64,000 bases of DNA from Lactococcus taiwanensis (GCF_014905395.1 NZ_BNDT01000006.1:1-64000), one strand, 5' to 3'; shown: positions 1-8,503, counted from the stretch's first letter. Notes: generated by a model from the sequence alone, not told the origin. Translations and numbers: made by a program.

Positions 1-1600
1 ACTTAACTGTCACATCTTCGGCAGCGACCGCATCTTTAGAATACACATAAGTTACAATTTGAGCTTTATCTGTCAATGTACCTGTCGCATTTGTTGGCAA
101 TTTCTTCTCATCAAGTGTGTAACCTGGGATGGTCAATTTATATTCTGGTGTGCTTGCATCATATTCATCACCAATATTACCCTTGATGGTTTGTGAATCA
201 TGGATGCTATTTCCTGATTCATCAACGTACTTAACTGTCACATCTTCGGCAGTCTCCGCGTAAATCTCTACATGATAAGTTTTACCATCAGTATTCCCTG
301 AACTATTTTTTACTTTGTACTTAACTTCATAGTTCCCAGGTTTAGTGAAATCCACTTTACTAGTATCAACCGTAATTTCACTAGGATCTATGACACCATC
401 AATGGTATCTGTAGCAGATGCATTTGAATCTCTTTTTAAAATATCCTCAGCATTTTCAGCACTCAACTGTCCAAGGGGATAACGCAGATCTTTAGACTGA
501 ACAGTTGGAAATACATTACTAGCACCATCTTCAGAGAAAATTGAATGTAATGGGAAATTTTGAACAACACTATTATCCTCTTTTTCAAGCGTCATCGTGT
601 TATCATAAGTTAACGTTGCGTCAGTTACCGTTGCACTATAACCTACTACCAACACTTCTTGGCTAGAAGCCCCACCTACTATCCAATTATCTTTGAGTTG
701 TACTGTAAAAGAATGATTAGCTTCATCAATATTTACCCAAGCTACATGTTCCCCTGCCATCGGCTCTGTCAATTTATATGGAACGAGATCGTAATTACTT
801 TTTTTGTAAAGTTGGATTGAATTAGTGTCCAATGTCTCACGAGGATCATAATCAAATTTCAACGTAACCCAGCGGTCTGTATTGTTAATAAAATGATCCC
901 AGTGTTCATATGATGTATTAAATTCTCCAAAGATATCTATTTGATTTTTTGAGCGACTGAAAATACCCGTTTTTTCTAAACCAGCAGCTTGACCTATAAA
1001 GTTACCATTCAGTCCCTCGTGCAATCCCCAATAAGTGTTGATATCTCCATATACAGCATTATTCTCATTATCCTTAATTGTAATCGTATCATTCGTTACA
1101 GGAACTGATGTGCCATCGGATGCCGTTACACTAATCGTATAATTTTCTCCAGCTTTGCCTGTAACAGGTATGTGTATAATCGGATTAACCTCTGTACCAT
1201 TACCAACTACATCCTGCTTCAAAGTCAATTTGATTTGTCCAGCTGCTTCATCTGTAGAATAATCAAAAAAATTCGTAATTGTAGCATCGCTGAAATCAAT
1301 TGCATTGTAATCAATTGCCTCTGAGCTAATATTGATAGTGAAAACTGTACCAGCTGAAATTTTATCATCATCATTATTTTTAAGGAATAATTGCAAATCT
1401 AAAACTGATCCCGTACTTACAATATTTGCATTTGTAACTAGGGAAGCCGTATAATCATTAGCAGCTTGCGCCTCTGCAGTTTGGTTTGTTCTCTGTGGGG
1501 ATACTTGAGTGGCAGCAACTACTGGAGCCATTCCAGTAGAAATAAGCTGTAAGGCAACTGCACTTGTTGACATAATTTTAAACTTTTTTGTGTGACTCAT
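1..1600 (-). CDS. MucBP-repeat cell-surface protein, C-terminus beyond window
   Basis: The reading frame opens with ATG at 1598-1600 behind a GGAG ribosome site and runs off the left edge, so only about 533 N-terminal residues are seen. A signal peptide (MSHTKKFKIMST, cleaved near VVAA/TQ) is followed by adhesin-like beta-rich domains, then an Ig-like module (IDGVIDPSEI to YHVEIYAE), then MucBP repeats starting AEDVTVKYVDESGN. One full repeat is 76 residues: the DNA at 229 onward repeats that at 1 onward. MucBP repeats are typical of wall-anchored mucus or glycan adhesins; a sorting signal would lie outside. It is the last gene of a minus-strand series downstream of exopolysaccharide locus 1. 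Confidence 0.85.
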   Translation of the reverse strand, partial: MSHTKKFKIMSTSAVALQLISTGMAPVVAATQVSPQRTNQTAEAQAANDYTASLVTNANIVSTGSVLDLQLFLKNNDDDKISAGTVFTINISSEAIDYNAIDFSDATITNFFDYSTDEAAGQIKLTLKQDVVGNGTEVNPIIHIPVTGKAGENYTISVTASDGTSVPVTNDTITIKDNENNAVYGDINTYWGLHEGLNGNFIGQAAGLEKTGIFSRSKNQIDIFGEFNTSYEHWDHFINNTDRWVTLKFDYDPRETLDTNSIQLYKKSNYDLVPYKLTEPMAGEHVAWVNIDEANHSFTVQLKDNWIVGGASSQEVLVVGYSATVTDATLTYDNTMTLEKEDNSVVQNFPLHSIFSEDGASNVFPTVQSKDLRYPLGQLSAENAEDILKRDSNASATDTIDGVIDPSEITVDTSKVDFTKPGNYEVKYKVKNSSGNTDGKTYHVEIYAETAEDVTVKYVDESGNSIHDSQTIKGNIGDEYDASTPEYKLTIPGYTLDEKKLPTNATGTLTDKAQIVTYVYSKDAVAAEDVTVK

Positions 1601-1674
1601 ATTTTCTCCATTCCTATAGTTCTAATATAACTTCCAACAGAAAGCTATATGTTTTTTCTAAATTATTCTAATAG

Positions 1675-2067
1675 CTATACACTTAAGTCAGGAATTTTTC
1701 TCTCAATTGTTCGATAGGTACGTGACAGAAAGGCTCTCATATTTTCTTCGTTATACCCTGATTGAAAATGCTGGTCGCTCAAGATAAGTGGATGTTTGAG
1801 GAGCTCTGGATTATTTTCAATTTTTTCAAGTAAATCATTTAAAGTAATATCGTTAAAGTCAAATTTTTTCTCTCTGAAACACTTACTGCGTAGTGAAACA
1901 ATGTCCTCAATACCCAGCTCTGACATCGATAGCATTTTTAAAAGTATTTCCCGTCTAATTCCATTAGTCCGTATATTAATTTCTTCAAACTCTAAATGAT
2001 GCTTAATCAACCATTTTCGAGCTAGTTTACTAGATCTGCACGAACTTGCATAATAAAATGCAATCAT
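1675..2067 (-). CDS. Spx/ArsC-family regulator paralogue
   Basis: 130 residues with the thioredoxin-like fold of the Spx/ArsC family. The N-terminus MIAFYYASSCRSS carries the redox site as C10-x-x-S13 rather than CxxC, as in some streptococcal and lactococcal Spx paralogues. The central NELL/IL-rich region and C-terminal HPLILSD match Spx (residues LLKHPLIL). Spx proteins bind the RNA polymerase alpha C-terminal domain and redirect transcription under oxidative or envelope stress. It lies 29 bp downstream of the EIIB-like gene on the same strand, so co-transcription is likely. Lactococci carry several Spx copies; which one this is cannot be told here. Confidence 0.75.
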   Translation of the reverse strand: MIAFYYASSCRSSKLARKWLIKHHLEFEEINIRTNGIRREILLKMLSMSELGIEDIVSLRSKCFREKKFDFNDITLNDLLEKIENNPELLKHPLILSDQHFQSGYNEENMRAFLSRTYRTIERKIPDLSV

Positions 2068-2096
2068 TATGTTCTCCTCTATGGTTGCTTTTTTTA

Positions 2097-2432
2097 TTAA
2101 TTATTTATTTCCATTAACTTTTCAGCTGTTAAGATAGCCCCCTCCCCCTTAGAAAGTGAATAATCCTCTAGTGAAAGTAAACCTACAGCTATACCTAAAC
2201 TTTTGCTTTTTTGTAACAATAGATCACGCATAAAAGAAAGTTGAGGTGTTAATAGGAGTACATCAATATTCAAATACTCTTTTGAGCTTAACAGGTTGTT
2301 AATCTCTACACTTGTATCACTGAATATCTTGTATTTTTTTCTCATCATTGCAGCATTCTCCTGCATTTTATTTAGTAACGATTCTACCGCTCTACCAGGC
2401 CTGCCCACAATAACAATCACTTTAGTTTTCAT
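2097..2432 (-). CDS. PTS EIIB (lactose/cellobiose type)-like protein lacking the phospho-cysteine
   Basis: 111 residues that read like an EIIB-Lac/Cel domain: an initial beta strand VIVIVGRPGRAVESLLNKMQ, then a second strand and VLLLTPQLSFM, then GIAVGLLSLEDYSLSKGE, which parallels the family's LLGPQV and DYGMMNGE positions. In true EIIB the first loop is CSAGMST and its Cys takes phosphate from EIIA. Here that loop is VGRPGRA and the protein has no cysteine. It therefore should not transfer phosphate and is more likely a repurposed binding or regulatory module. No EIIA or EIIC gene is near. Neighbours are a Spx-like gene and exopolysaccharide locus 1. The family assignment is by eye. Confidence 0.55.
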   Translation of the reverse strand: MKTKVIVIVGRPGRAVESLLNKMQENAAMMRKKYKIFSDTSVEINNLLSSKEYLNIDVLLLTPQLSFMRDLLLQKSKSLGIAVGLLSLEDYSLSKGEGAILTAEKLMEINN

Positions 2433-2546
2433 GCTTTCGTAATACCTCCATATATATTTAAAAATAAATTAAAATCTTCTAAAATTTGATATTATATCCA
2501 TTTTCAATTATAATTGTGAGTTTGTGAACATAATTTAGTTTATCTT

Positions 2547-3674
2547 TTACCTAATATTTACCTCCTCTTGAGTTTTTTGCATCAATTTTAAAGCTTTTAC
2601 AATTTGTACAGAAGCTGTACCATCCCCATAGGGATTTTTAGCATTTGTAAAAGTTTGGTAATAACTGGGCTCTTCAAGCAATCTGTTTACTTCACCCACT
2701 ATAGTCTCTTGATTGGTTCCGACTAATTTAAGAGTTCCACTCGCTACACCCTCTGGTCGTTCAGTTGTTCCGCGAAGAACTAACACTGGTTTTCCTAAGG
2801 AAGGGGCTTCCTCTTGTATTCCCCCTGAATCAGTTAAAATAATTTTTGCTTTTTTCAAATAGTGGTGAAAAGCCACCACCTCCAAGGGAGGAATGAGATG
2901 AACATTAGGAAGACCTTCAAGAAATTGATGAGCCATTTTTGTGATCTTTGGATTCATATGAACAGGGTAAACAATTGCATAATCTGGCCACTTTTTACTT
3001 AGTTTTTTTATTGCTAAAAATATATGCTCCATCGATTCGCCAAGATTTTCTCGTCGATGAGTAGTTAAAATAATCATCTTACCTTCGACTATTTGATCCA
3101 AAAATGTATCTTCGTACTTCTTTTTAAGATTTAAAAATAAAGTATCAATCCCGGTATTTCCAGTTACCCAAATTTTTCCTTGAACTCTTTCTTTAAGAAG
3201 ATTTTCTTTTGCTTTTAAGGTAGGCGCAAAGTGGAAGGTAGCAAATCTACCAATAAGCTGACGATTAAGCTCTTCTGGAAAAGGGTTGTAGCGTTCATAG
3301 GTTCTCAGCCCCGCTTCTACATGTCCAACTTCAATTTTGTGATAAAATGCCTCAAAAGCAGCTACTAAAGCAGTGGTTGTGTCACCATGGACAAGTACAA
3401 GGTCAGGACGTTCTTTGGTATATAGTTCATCATATTTAAGCTGTAAAATATTCGTGACTTCTGTCAAGCTCTGATTTGGCCTCATAATATTGAAGTCAAT
3501 ATCAGGTGTAATTTGGTAAATGTCTAAAACCTGATCTAACATCTCTCGATGCTGTCCTGTAACAACGAGAGTAACGTCAAAATTATCTGGATACTTCAGT
3601 AGTTCTTGATAAACTGGAATCATTTTAATAGCTTCTGGTCTTGTGCCAAAAGTAACTATTACTTTCTTTTTCAC
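2547..3674 (-). CDS. wecB: UDP-N-acetylglucosamine 2-epimerase (non-hydrolysing), EPS locus 1
   Basis: 375 residues, the normal length of the WecB/MnaA family, which interconverts UDP-GlcNAc and UDP-ManNAc in the cytosol. Family signatures are present: GTRPEAIKM near the N-terminus, VHGDTTTA, HVEAGLRTYERYNPFPEE, TTHRRENLGE and the nucleotide-site DSGGIQEEAPSLGKPVLVLR. The start is GTG (3672-3674) behind TAAGGAGAG, which overlaps the stop of the 29-residue membrane ORF, implying coupled expression. It sits just after a family-2 glycosyltransferase, so it probably makes UDP-ManNAc for that polymer. A second epimerase of similar length lies at 34947-36035. The symbol is by family. Confidence 0.92.
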   Translation of the reverse strand: MKKKVIVTFGTRPEAIKMIPVYQELLKYPDNFDVTLVVTGQHREMLDQVLDIYQITPDIDFNIMRPNQSLTEVTNILQLKYDELYTKERPDLVLVHGDTTTALVAAFEAFYHKIEVGHVEAGLRTYERYNPFPEELNRQLIGRFATFHFAPTLKAKENLLKERVQGKIWVTGNTGIDTLFLNLKKKYEDTFLDQIVEGKMIILTTHRRENLGESMEHIFLAIKKLSKKWPDYAIVYPVHMNPKITKMAHQFLEGLPNVHLIPPLEVVAFHHYLKKAKIILTDSGGIQEEAPSLGKPVLVLRGTTERPEGVASGTLKLVGTNQETIVGEVNRLLEEPSYYQTFTNAKNPYGDGTASVQIVKALKLMQKTQEEVNIR

Positions 3675-3687
3675 TTGTATTCTCTCC

Positions 3688-3777
3688 TTAATTTAATAAA
3701 AAATATAAAGCAACAAAAGCTATAACAATGAGTAAATACAGGAGTGTAGTTTCATTATTTTTACGTTTGGTATTCAT
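3688..3777 (-). CDS. 29-residue single-span membrane peptide in EPS locus 1
   Basis: A short ORF between the glycosyltransferase and epimerase genes. It begins MNTKRKNNET (positive and polar) and continues with one hydrophobic span (LLYLLIVIAFVALYFLLN to the stop). It has a strong ribosome site, AAAAGGAG, six bases before ATG, lies 12 bp after the glycosyltransferase stop, and its stop overlaps the ribosome site of the epimerase. Small membrane subunits accompany some processive polysaccharide synthases (for example IcaD/PgaD in PNAG systems), so a synthase accessory role is plausible but unproven; it is far shorter than those proteins. Confidence 0.6.
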   Translation of the reverse strand: MNTKRKNNETTLLYLLIVIAFVALYFLLN

Positions 3778-3789
3778 TTATTCTCCTTT

Positions 3790-5091
3790 TCATTCTTTTT
3801 CAAAAGTCGCATTGTGAACAGTCTTTCTCCACTTATTTTGCGGGAAATACCAAGTCACAAAGCCTACTAGCTGAGCAAGTAAATATGTTAGAGAATTCCA
3901 AACAAAAGCAATGATTAATCTAACATATAAGATTATCTTCATAAAAATATTCTTCTGTTTTCTAAAATATAGATTCCCCTCTTGTGTAATATAGATAAAA
4001 GGAACTAGAAAAAAGTTAAGGATCTCAATAATCCCCCAGTAAATAGCTAGTGAAAAAAGATTTGGTAAATAAACGAATAAACGTCTATCAATAGAACTCA
4101 AAATTAGAATCAAGCAATAAATGACAGGTCGAATCATTGAATATGAATAAAACAAAGTCTCTACACGATTCATAAAATCAACAATATTTTTAGACTTTAT
4201 AATTCTTTTTATTTGTTGAGGTGTAGTTGTGATTCCCACAAACCAATGTCCTTGGGCCCATCTCGTTCTCTGATTATGACTTGCTATGAACGAATTTGGT
4301 TTTTCATCATAAACTTTAGCAAAATGGTTCCAAGTACTTTTCATCCCTTGATTTGAAAGCTCTACTTGTAACTCAAAATCTTCCGTGTAACTTCTAGGAT
4401 TCCATCCATGAACTTTCAGATACGGAACAGATAGAATAAATCCTGTCCCCCCTATCGCAGCGTTCCACCCTAATAGGTGCTTACCGTATTGAACAGCTCG
4501 ATTAGTAATAAAATAGACGGCTGCATAACCTGAAGCAGTAATTGAAGTAGCTAAATTCTTAATACCTAGATAACCTTGAACAGCCGTCAAATTAGGATTA
4601 GCACATACTTGTGAATTCATTTCTTTAAGATAATCTGGGTGAACAATATTATCAGCATCAATAAAGGATATATAATCATAATGCTGCCAGGGATTTGTTT
4701 CGAGATATTTCGCTATTGCGTGTGGTTTCCCTCGTGGTTCATCTGGTTGAGAGTGATTTTCAAAAACTGACACGCCTTCAAAAGTTTTACCAATTAAAGC
4801 AGTTTGGTCAGTACAATTATCCGCAATAAGAGCAATTTTATATAAAGATTTGCGGTAATTGAGTTGCGTTAAGGCTTCCAGGGTATCTCTAATCACCGCT
4901 TCTTCGTTATGAGCAGGAATCAAAAATAAAAATTTCTTTTGATCATCTACTAGTCGATAATCTCTTTTCGGTTTCCTTACAGCAATCACACTCAGTGATG
5001 TATAAAAAATTAAGTTGGCGAATAGTAAAACTAATAAAACACCTACTATTATTCTTAAAATGCTAAATAGCCAATCTGGAGTCAAAAACAT
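3790..5091 (-). CDS. Processive family-2 glycosyltransferase, EPS locus 1
   Basis: 433 residues. One N-terminal membrane span (about 8-38), a cytosolic GT2 domain and about four C-terminal spans (310-425). Catalytic signatures of processive synthases are intact: DNCTD at 91-95, DAD at 145-147, ED at 237-238 and QRTRW at 274-278. This layout matches the IcaA/BcsA/hyaluronan-synthase group, which polymerises and exports a sugar chain across the membrane. No PilZ domain is present. The adjacent UDP-GlcNAc 2-epimerase suggests ManNAc in the product. It is the first gene of a minus-strand cluster and lies divergent from an Rgg gene, which is a candidate regulator. Confidence 0.88.
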   Translation of the reverse strand: MFLTPDWLFSILRIIVGVLLVLLFANLIFYTSLSVIAVRKPKRDYRLVDDQKKFLFLIPAHNEEAVIRDTLEALTQLNYRKSLYKIALIADNCTDQTALIGKTFEGVSVFENHSQPDEPRGKPHAIAKYLETNPWQHYDYISFIDADNIVHPDYLKEMNSQVCANPNLTAVQGYLGIKNLATSITASGYAAVYFITNRAVQYGKHLLGWNAAIGGTGFILSVPYLKVHGWNPRSYTEDFELQVELSNQGMKSTWNHFAKVYDEKPNSFIASHNQRTRWAQGHWFVGITTTPQQIKRIIKSKNIVDFMNRVETLFYSYSMIRPVIYCLILILSSIDRRLFVYLPNLFSLAIYWGIIEILNFFLVPFIYITQEGNLYFRKQKNIFMKIILYVRLIIAFVWNSLTYLLAQLVGFVTWYFPQNKWRKTVHNATFEKE

Positions 5092-5348
5092 TTCTTTTAT
5101 TTCCTAACTGTTTGAATTTTCCTATATTTTTATCATCTTAAATCAAAAGATTAATAAACATCTCGGTTACCTTAACTATGCTACCAAAAATAACCCTTCA
5201 GTTTAGTTCCGTATCTAAAGCGATACAAAACTATCCGTGTGTTTCATATGGGATACGTTTTTTATCAGCGTTTTTTTATTTGTTATAGTCTAACTTGAAG
5301 GTAGTTTCGCTATATCTACCTTAATTTTTTAAACCTTTGGAGGTTCAC
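5092..5348. promoter_or_regulatory. Divergent control region between EPS glycosyltransferase and Rgg gene
   Basis: AT-rich spacer that must hold both promoters. It contains a GTATC-N6-GATAC inverted repeat at 5211-5226 and a further GGATACG at 5251-5257, which is inverted relative to CCGTATC at 5209. This cluster of GATAC half-sites is a candidate operator for the adjacent Rgg protein; that link is inference. Confidence 0.35.
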
Positions 5349-6224
5349 ATGATTTATAAAAAATACGGAAATACTTTCAGAATGCTGAGAAATCAGAAGC
5401 AATTACCTCTTTCAGACTTCTCTTCAATAGCTCCTTCAAAATCAACCATTTCTAAGTTCGAGCGAGGAGAAACAATGATGGGGTTTGACAAAGTTTTGGC
5501 GAGTTTACAAATTATGGGGGTTAGTTTAGAGGAGTTCGAATTTCTCCTGGATGGATTTACTCTTGATGATGCTCAATTTTTAATGCAAGAAATTGAAGAA
5601 GCTATTATTGAGCAGAATAACAACAGGTTACAAGAACTATACAAAATTGCTAAAAATTCTGAGCTGCAGTATATCGCTCTTACTGCTAAAGCTTATTTTT
5701 CTTCTTTAGACGAGAAAGAGATTGAGTCAATTACTGATTATTTTTTTTCTCTGGAAGCCTGGTTAACTAGCGATTTGTGGATACTAAGTTTCACAATTAG
5801 ACATCTAGACATACATGATTCTCTCCACATACTTGATAAACTGATAGCTGATAAGGATAGTATTGTTCGTTCTACAACCTATAGCTATTACCTTGTTAAA
5901 GTTATTTGCAACGCAGCTCTTCGTCTTATAAAATTAGGTTATAAGGACTATGCTAAATATTTACTTGATCATATACAAAACTCTTCAATGATAAATATTT
6001 CCACTCATAATTTTATGTTTCTACAAAACTTATACAATTTAACCATTGGATGCTGGATTTTTAACTTTCAAGAACGGTCAGAAGGAAAGAATAAGATTGA
6101 AAAAGCGTTAAGAATATTTGAAGAAACCGGTAATTATAATTTATCTAACTATTATAAACAGTTAATACAGAGTCTGTTGCTACCTCGTCAGCTTCACATC
6201 TCAACTAAAAAGGTTTCTCAATAA
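5349..6224 (+). CDS. Rgg/GadR/MutR-family transcriptional regulator
   Basis: 291 residues from the ATG at 5349, chosen because GGAGG ends five bases before it. An N-terminal XRE-type helix-turn-helix (KYGNTFRMLRNQKQ to STISKFERGE) is followed by an all-helical region typical of Rgg regulators, which bind short imported peptides. These proteins normally control neighbouring genes in response to a pheromone. It is divergent from exopolysaccharide locus 1 and followed by a small XRE gene, a 49-residue ORF and a secreted protein. I saw no convincing SHP-like pheromone gene beside it. Confidence 0.85.
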   Translation: MIYKKYGNTFRMLRNQKQLPLSDFSSIAPSKSTISKFERGETMMGFDKVLASLQIMGVSLEEFEFLLDGFTLDDAQFLMQEIEEAIIEQNNNRLQELYKIAKNSELQYIALTAKAYFSSLDEKEIESITDYFFSLEAWLTSDLWILSFTIRHLDIHDSLHILDKLIADKDSIVRSTTYSYYLVKVICNAALRLIKLGYKDYAKYLLDHIQNSSMINISTHNFMFLQNLYNLTIGCWIFNFQERSEGKNKIEKALRIFEETGNYNLSNYYKQLIQSLLLPRQLHISTKKVSQ

Positions 6225-6254
6225 AAACTTCATCAAATCAATAAGGTAAAGTAT

Positions 6255-6569
6255 ATGGAAAAAAATTATATCTTTCATCAACGTTTAAAAGAACAATGTA
6301 GAAAAATAAAAAAGCCTATTTATCAAGTCGAGCGAGAATTAAATTATCCTCGCAGTGCTTTAAATAACTATCGTTATGGAAAAATTCCTTCTGGACTCCG
6401 ATTACTAGAACTTTCAGATTATTTTGATGTCAATCCCGAATATTTACTTGGCTTGTCAGATGATCCAAAGCAAACTACCATTGCTGAATATTTTTATGGC
6501 TTGGAATTGGGTAAAAAAAAAGAGCTTTATCAGCTCTGTAAAGAATATTTCGATCCTAATCTCATTTAA
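6255..6569 (+). CDS. Small XRE-family DNA-binding regulator
   Basis: 104 residues. A Cro/CI-type helix-turn-helix covers about residues 8-65, with the characteristic turn YQVERELNYPRSALNNYRYG and then LLELSDYFDVNPEYLLGL. The short C-terminal tail (KKKELYQLCKEY) may mediate oligomerisation. It follows the Rgg gene by 30 bp and is probably co-transcribed. It is a clear paralogue of the 114-residue regulator at 26343-26687, which shares the ERELxYPRxALxNY pattern. Both lie close to surface-protein genes. The target is unknown. Confidence 0.8.
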   Translation: MEKNYIFHQRLKEQCRKIKKPIYQVERELNYPRSALNNYRYGKIPSGLRLLELSDYFDVNPEYLLGLSDDPKQTTIAEYFYGLELGKKKELYQLCKEYFDPNLI

Positions 6570-6602
6570 ATCACCAGAATACTATAAGGAGTTTCTTAAA
6601 AT

Positions 6603-6752
6603 ATGCGTCCAGGGGAAAAAATTATCTTAAGTAATGGACAGTCGGCAACCGTGGTTGTTAACGATCCAGATCGTTTCAAGAATATAATTATAGTCCGACT
6701 CAAAAATTCTGAATTACGTGTTATAGATAAAAGAAATAAAAAATTAATCTAA
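6603..6752 (+). CDS. 49-residue basic protein of unknown function
   Basis: A short ORF with an AAGGAG ribosome site about ten bases upstream, 33 bp after the small XRE gene. The protein opens MRPGEKIILSNGQSATVVV and is rich in beta-branched residues and lysine or arginine (IVRLKNSELRVIDKRNKKLI), which suggests a small beta-barrel. It could be a nucleic-acid-binding accessory of the regulator, but no family was recognised. It probably ends the Rgg-XRE transcript. Confidence 0.55.
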   Translation: MRPGEKIILSNGQSATVVVNDPDRFKNIIIVRLKNSELRVIDKRNKKLI

Positions 6753-7271
6753 CAATAAAGTATTAATTTCACCAGACTTAAAAGGATTTTTTAAATAATT
6801 TCATTAACATCAAAAAGTGAAGAAGTATCTATCTCTGAATAGAAATCGATTTTGGCACATCACGTATACAAAAAAAGATACTATCCTATGTAATACTATG
6901 TCATTATATAGTATTACTAATATATAATATCACACCCATCTCTTAGAAATTTTAAAACAAAAACATAGTTACATGCTTAAGTTTTCGTTTAGTTAGCAAA
7001 TAATGATTCAATGTAGAATTTAAAAATTACAATAGATATATTGTGTAATATATCACATTTGATTTTTTATGTCCTAATAAAATTCCTATAAAACCTTAAT
7101 TTCAGTACTCATTTTTTTTTTGACAAACATATAGGGCTATGTTAGTATGAATTTGTAAAAAGTTGAACAATCTTTGCGCAAAGTTATTTACCTTTTTCAA
7201 ACAATCTGGAACTACTAATTGTTATTTCCAGTAGTGCTGCCTGCGTTTAATATATTTAGGAGGATTCTTTT
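6753..7271. other. AT-rich intergenic region with inverted repeat and 5' leader
   Basis: No gene is visible. It holds an 8-bp inverted repeat TAATACTA/TAGTATTA (6891-6898 and 6909-6916), the promoter at 7120-7148, and a leader of about 115 nt with a CTGGAA...TTCCAG stem near 7206-7232 before the secreted-protein gene. GGAGGA precedes the ATG at 7272. Confidence 0.6.
7120..7148 (+). promoter_or_regulatory. Sigma-70-type promoter of the secreted-protein gene
   Basis: TTGACA (7120-7125), a 17-bp spacer and TAGTAT (7143-7148). This is a near-consensus vegetative promoter about 120 bp before the start codon, leaving a long untranslated leader. Confidence 0.75.
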
Positions 7272-7940
7272 ATGATTAACAAAAATTTTATTGTTGGAGC
7301 TATCGCTTCAAGCTTAATAGTAACCGCTATCCCTTTAACATCTTTTGCAGATTCGGTACCAGTACCTAACCCGACAAATGCCGTGCAATATGATAATCCT
7401 CAATCACGAACAGTAATTGTTGCGGCGAATGGTAAACTAGAGGGACAAATGGTTCCTTATATACAAGGACTAGATTTCACAGGAAAAGTAACATTACACT
7501 ATTCTGCTCAAAATGTGGGCTTTGTTGATGGTGATGTCTCCGTATTAATGATTAAACTTCCTCAAGAGTTTAGATATTTAGGTGTAACTCCTGATTTCTC
7601 TAACGCGATTACAGGTAAAATACATACTCAAACATTCTTGGGAGATAAATCTATTGATATTACTCCGGATATGATCGAAACTTATAGCGATCGTATTCTT
7701 ATCAAAACTCCTCATCAACTGTGGGTAGGGCAAGGGCATGTTAATGCAGATGTAGTAATTAATTATGGACAAATTCTTACACAATATCCTACATTACCTC
7801 TCCCAGACGCACCTAAGGGCTATGAATTCCAAATGCAATTAAAATATAATGCTGCAATGTGGGATATCATTCACGATCCAATTATTGGTTCAAATAATGA
7901 AACATACGTTACTGATGAATCTAGTGCTATAGTACAATAG
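7272..7940 (+). CDS. Secreted protein of unknown function
   Basis: 222 residues with a clear signal peptide (MINKNFIVGAIASSLIVTAIP, cleavage near SFAD/SV) and no membrane span or sorting signal after it, so probably released or loosely wall-bound. The mature part is rich in beta-strand-like segments (GKVTLHYSAQNVGFVDGDVSV, ADVVINYG) and resembles an Ig-like or lectin-like fold, but no named family was recognised. It follows the Rgg-XRE unit and has its own strong promoter. Terminator-like hairpins lie downstream. Confidence 0.7.
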   Translation: MINKNFIVGAIASSLIVTAIPLTSFADSVPVPNPTNAVQYDNPQSRTVIVAANGKLEGQMVPYIQGLDFTGKVTLHYSAQNVGFVDGDVSVLMIKLPQEFRYLGVTPDFSNAITGKIHTQTFLGDKSIDITPDMIETYSDRILIKTPHQLWVGQGHVNADVVINYGQILTQYPTLPLPDAPKGYEFQMQLKYNAAMWDIIHDPIIGSNNETYVTDESSAIVQ

Positions 7941-8156
7941 GGAGATTAAAAGATTTAGAAGTTAAATAATATATCTTAAGAAACAGAGGATATGCAGTAT
8001 CTGAAATAACTAAGCTTTATTATTATACATAACCTTTACTACGCACTGCTATAGAAACTATCCTTGATAAGACAAAAAAATAAGAACTATATATACTTTA
8101 GGTGAGTAAACAGTTCTTAAGATTAATTTAGCAACCAACTTTTAGTTGGTCACATA

Positions 8157-8180
8157 GGACTTGTTAGCGCAAGTTCTTTT
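8157..8180 (+). terminator. Rho-independent terminator after the secreted-protein gene
   Basis: GGACTTG-TTAGCG-CAAGTTC followed by TTTTCTTT. The stem is the reverse complement of the one at 19366-19384. Confidence 0.65.
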
Positions 8181-8351
8181 CTTTATACTTACTATAACAT
8201 ATAATTAGCAATATTTGTATAGTTAATGGCATCTAAATGATATTTATTTTCTGTTATTAAAGCATCTGATATAGAAGACAAGCATGGATTTATCAAACCT
8301 TTAAGTTTATAAATCAAACAAATAATTAAGATATAAATATCATCTTTTTCG

Positions 8352-8503
8352 AAATTACCCCAAATTTGCCCCATTTTATTTTTTAATTTAAGAATTTTTT
8401 TATAGGAAGCGTTTATAAAGCCTCAGAACAGTTGTACTTAACCTTGAGGGTAACATGAAGCCTGCACTCGCACAATTATAAAACCATGCATATGGTTTTT
8501 TGT
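8352..8503 (+). repeat. Direct repeat module, copy 1 (with terminator)
   Basis: Its first 42 bp (8352-8393) are identical to 14235-14276. The rest is diverged but still alignable (TATAGGAA, ATAAAGCCT, CCTTGAGGGT) and ends with the hairpin AAACCAT-GCAT-ATGGTTT plus T run (8481-8503). Copies 2 and 3 have the same layout: conserved start, degenerate middle, terminator. Confidence 0.65.

Noticed and set aside
8192-8374. 60-codon minus-strand frame starting MGQIWGNF
   Set aside because: The start lies in the 42-bp repeat and has no ribosome site. It is more likely part of an att-like or integrase-end remnant than a gene.
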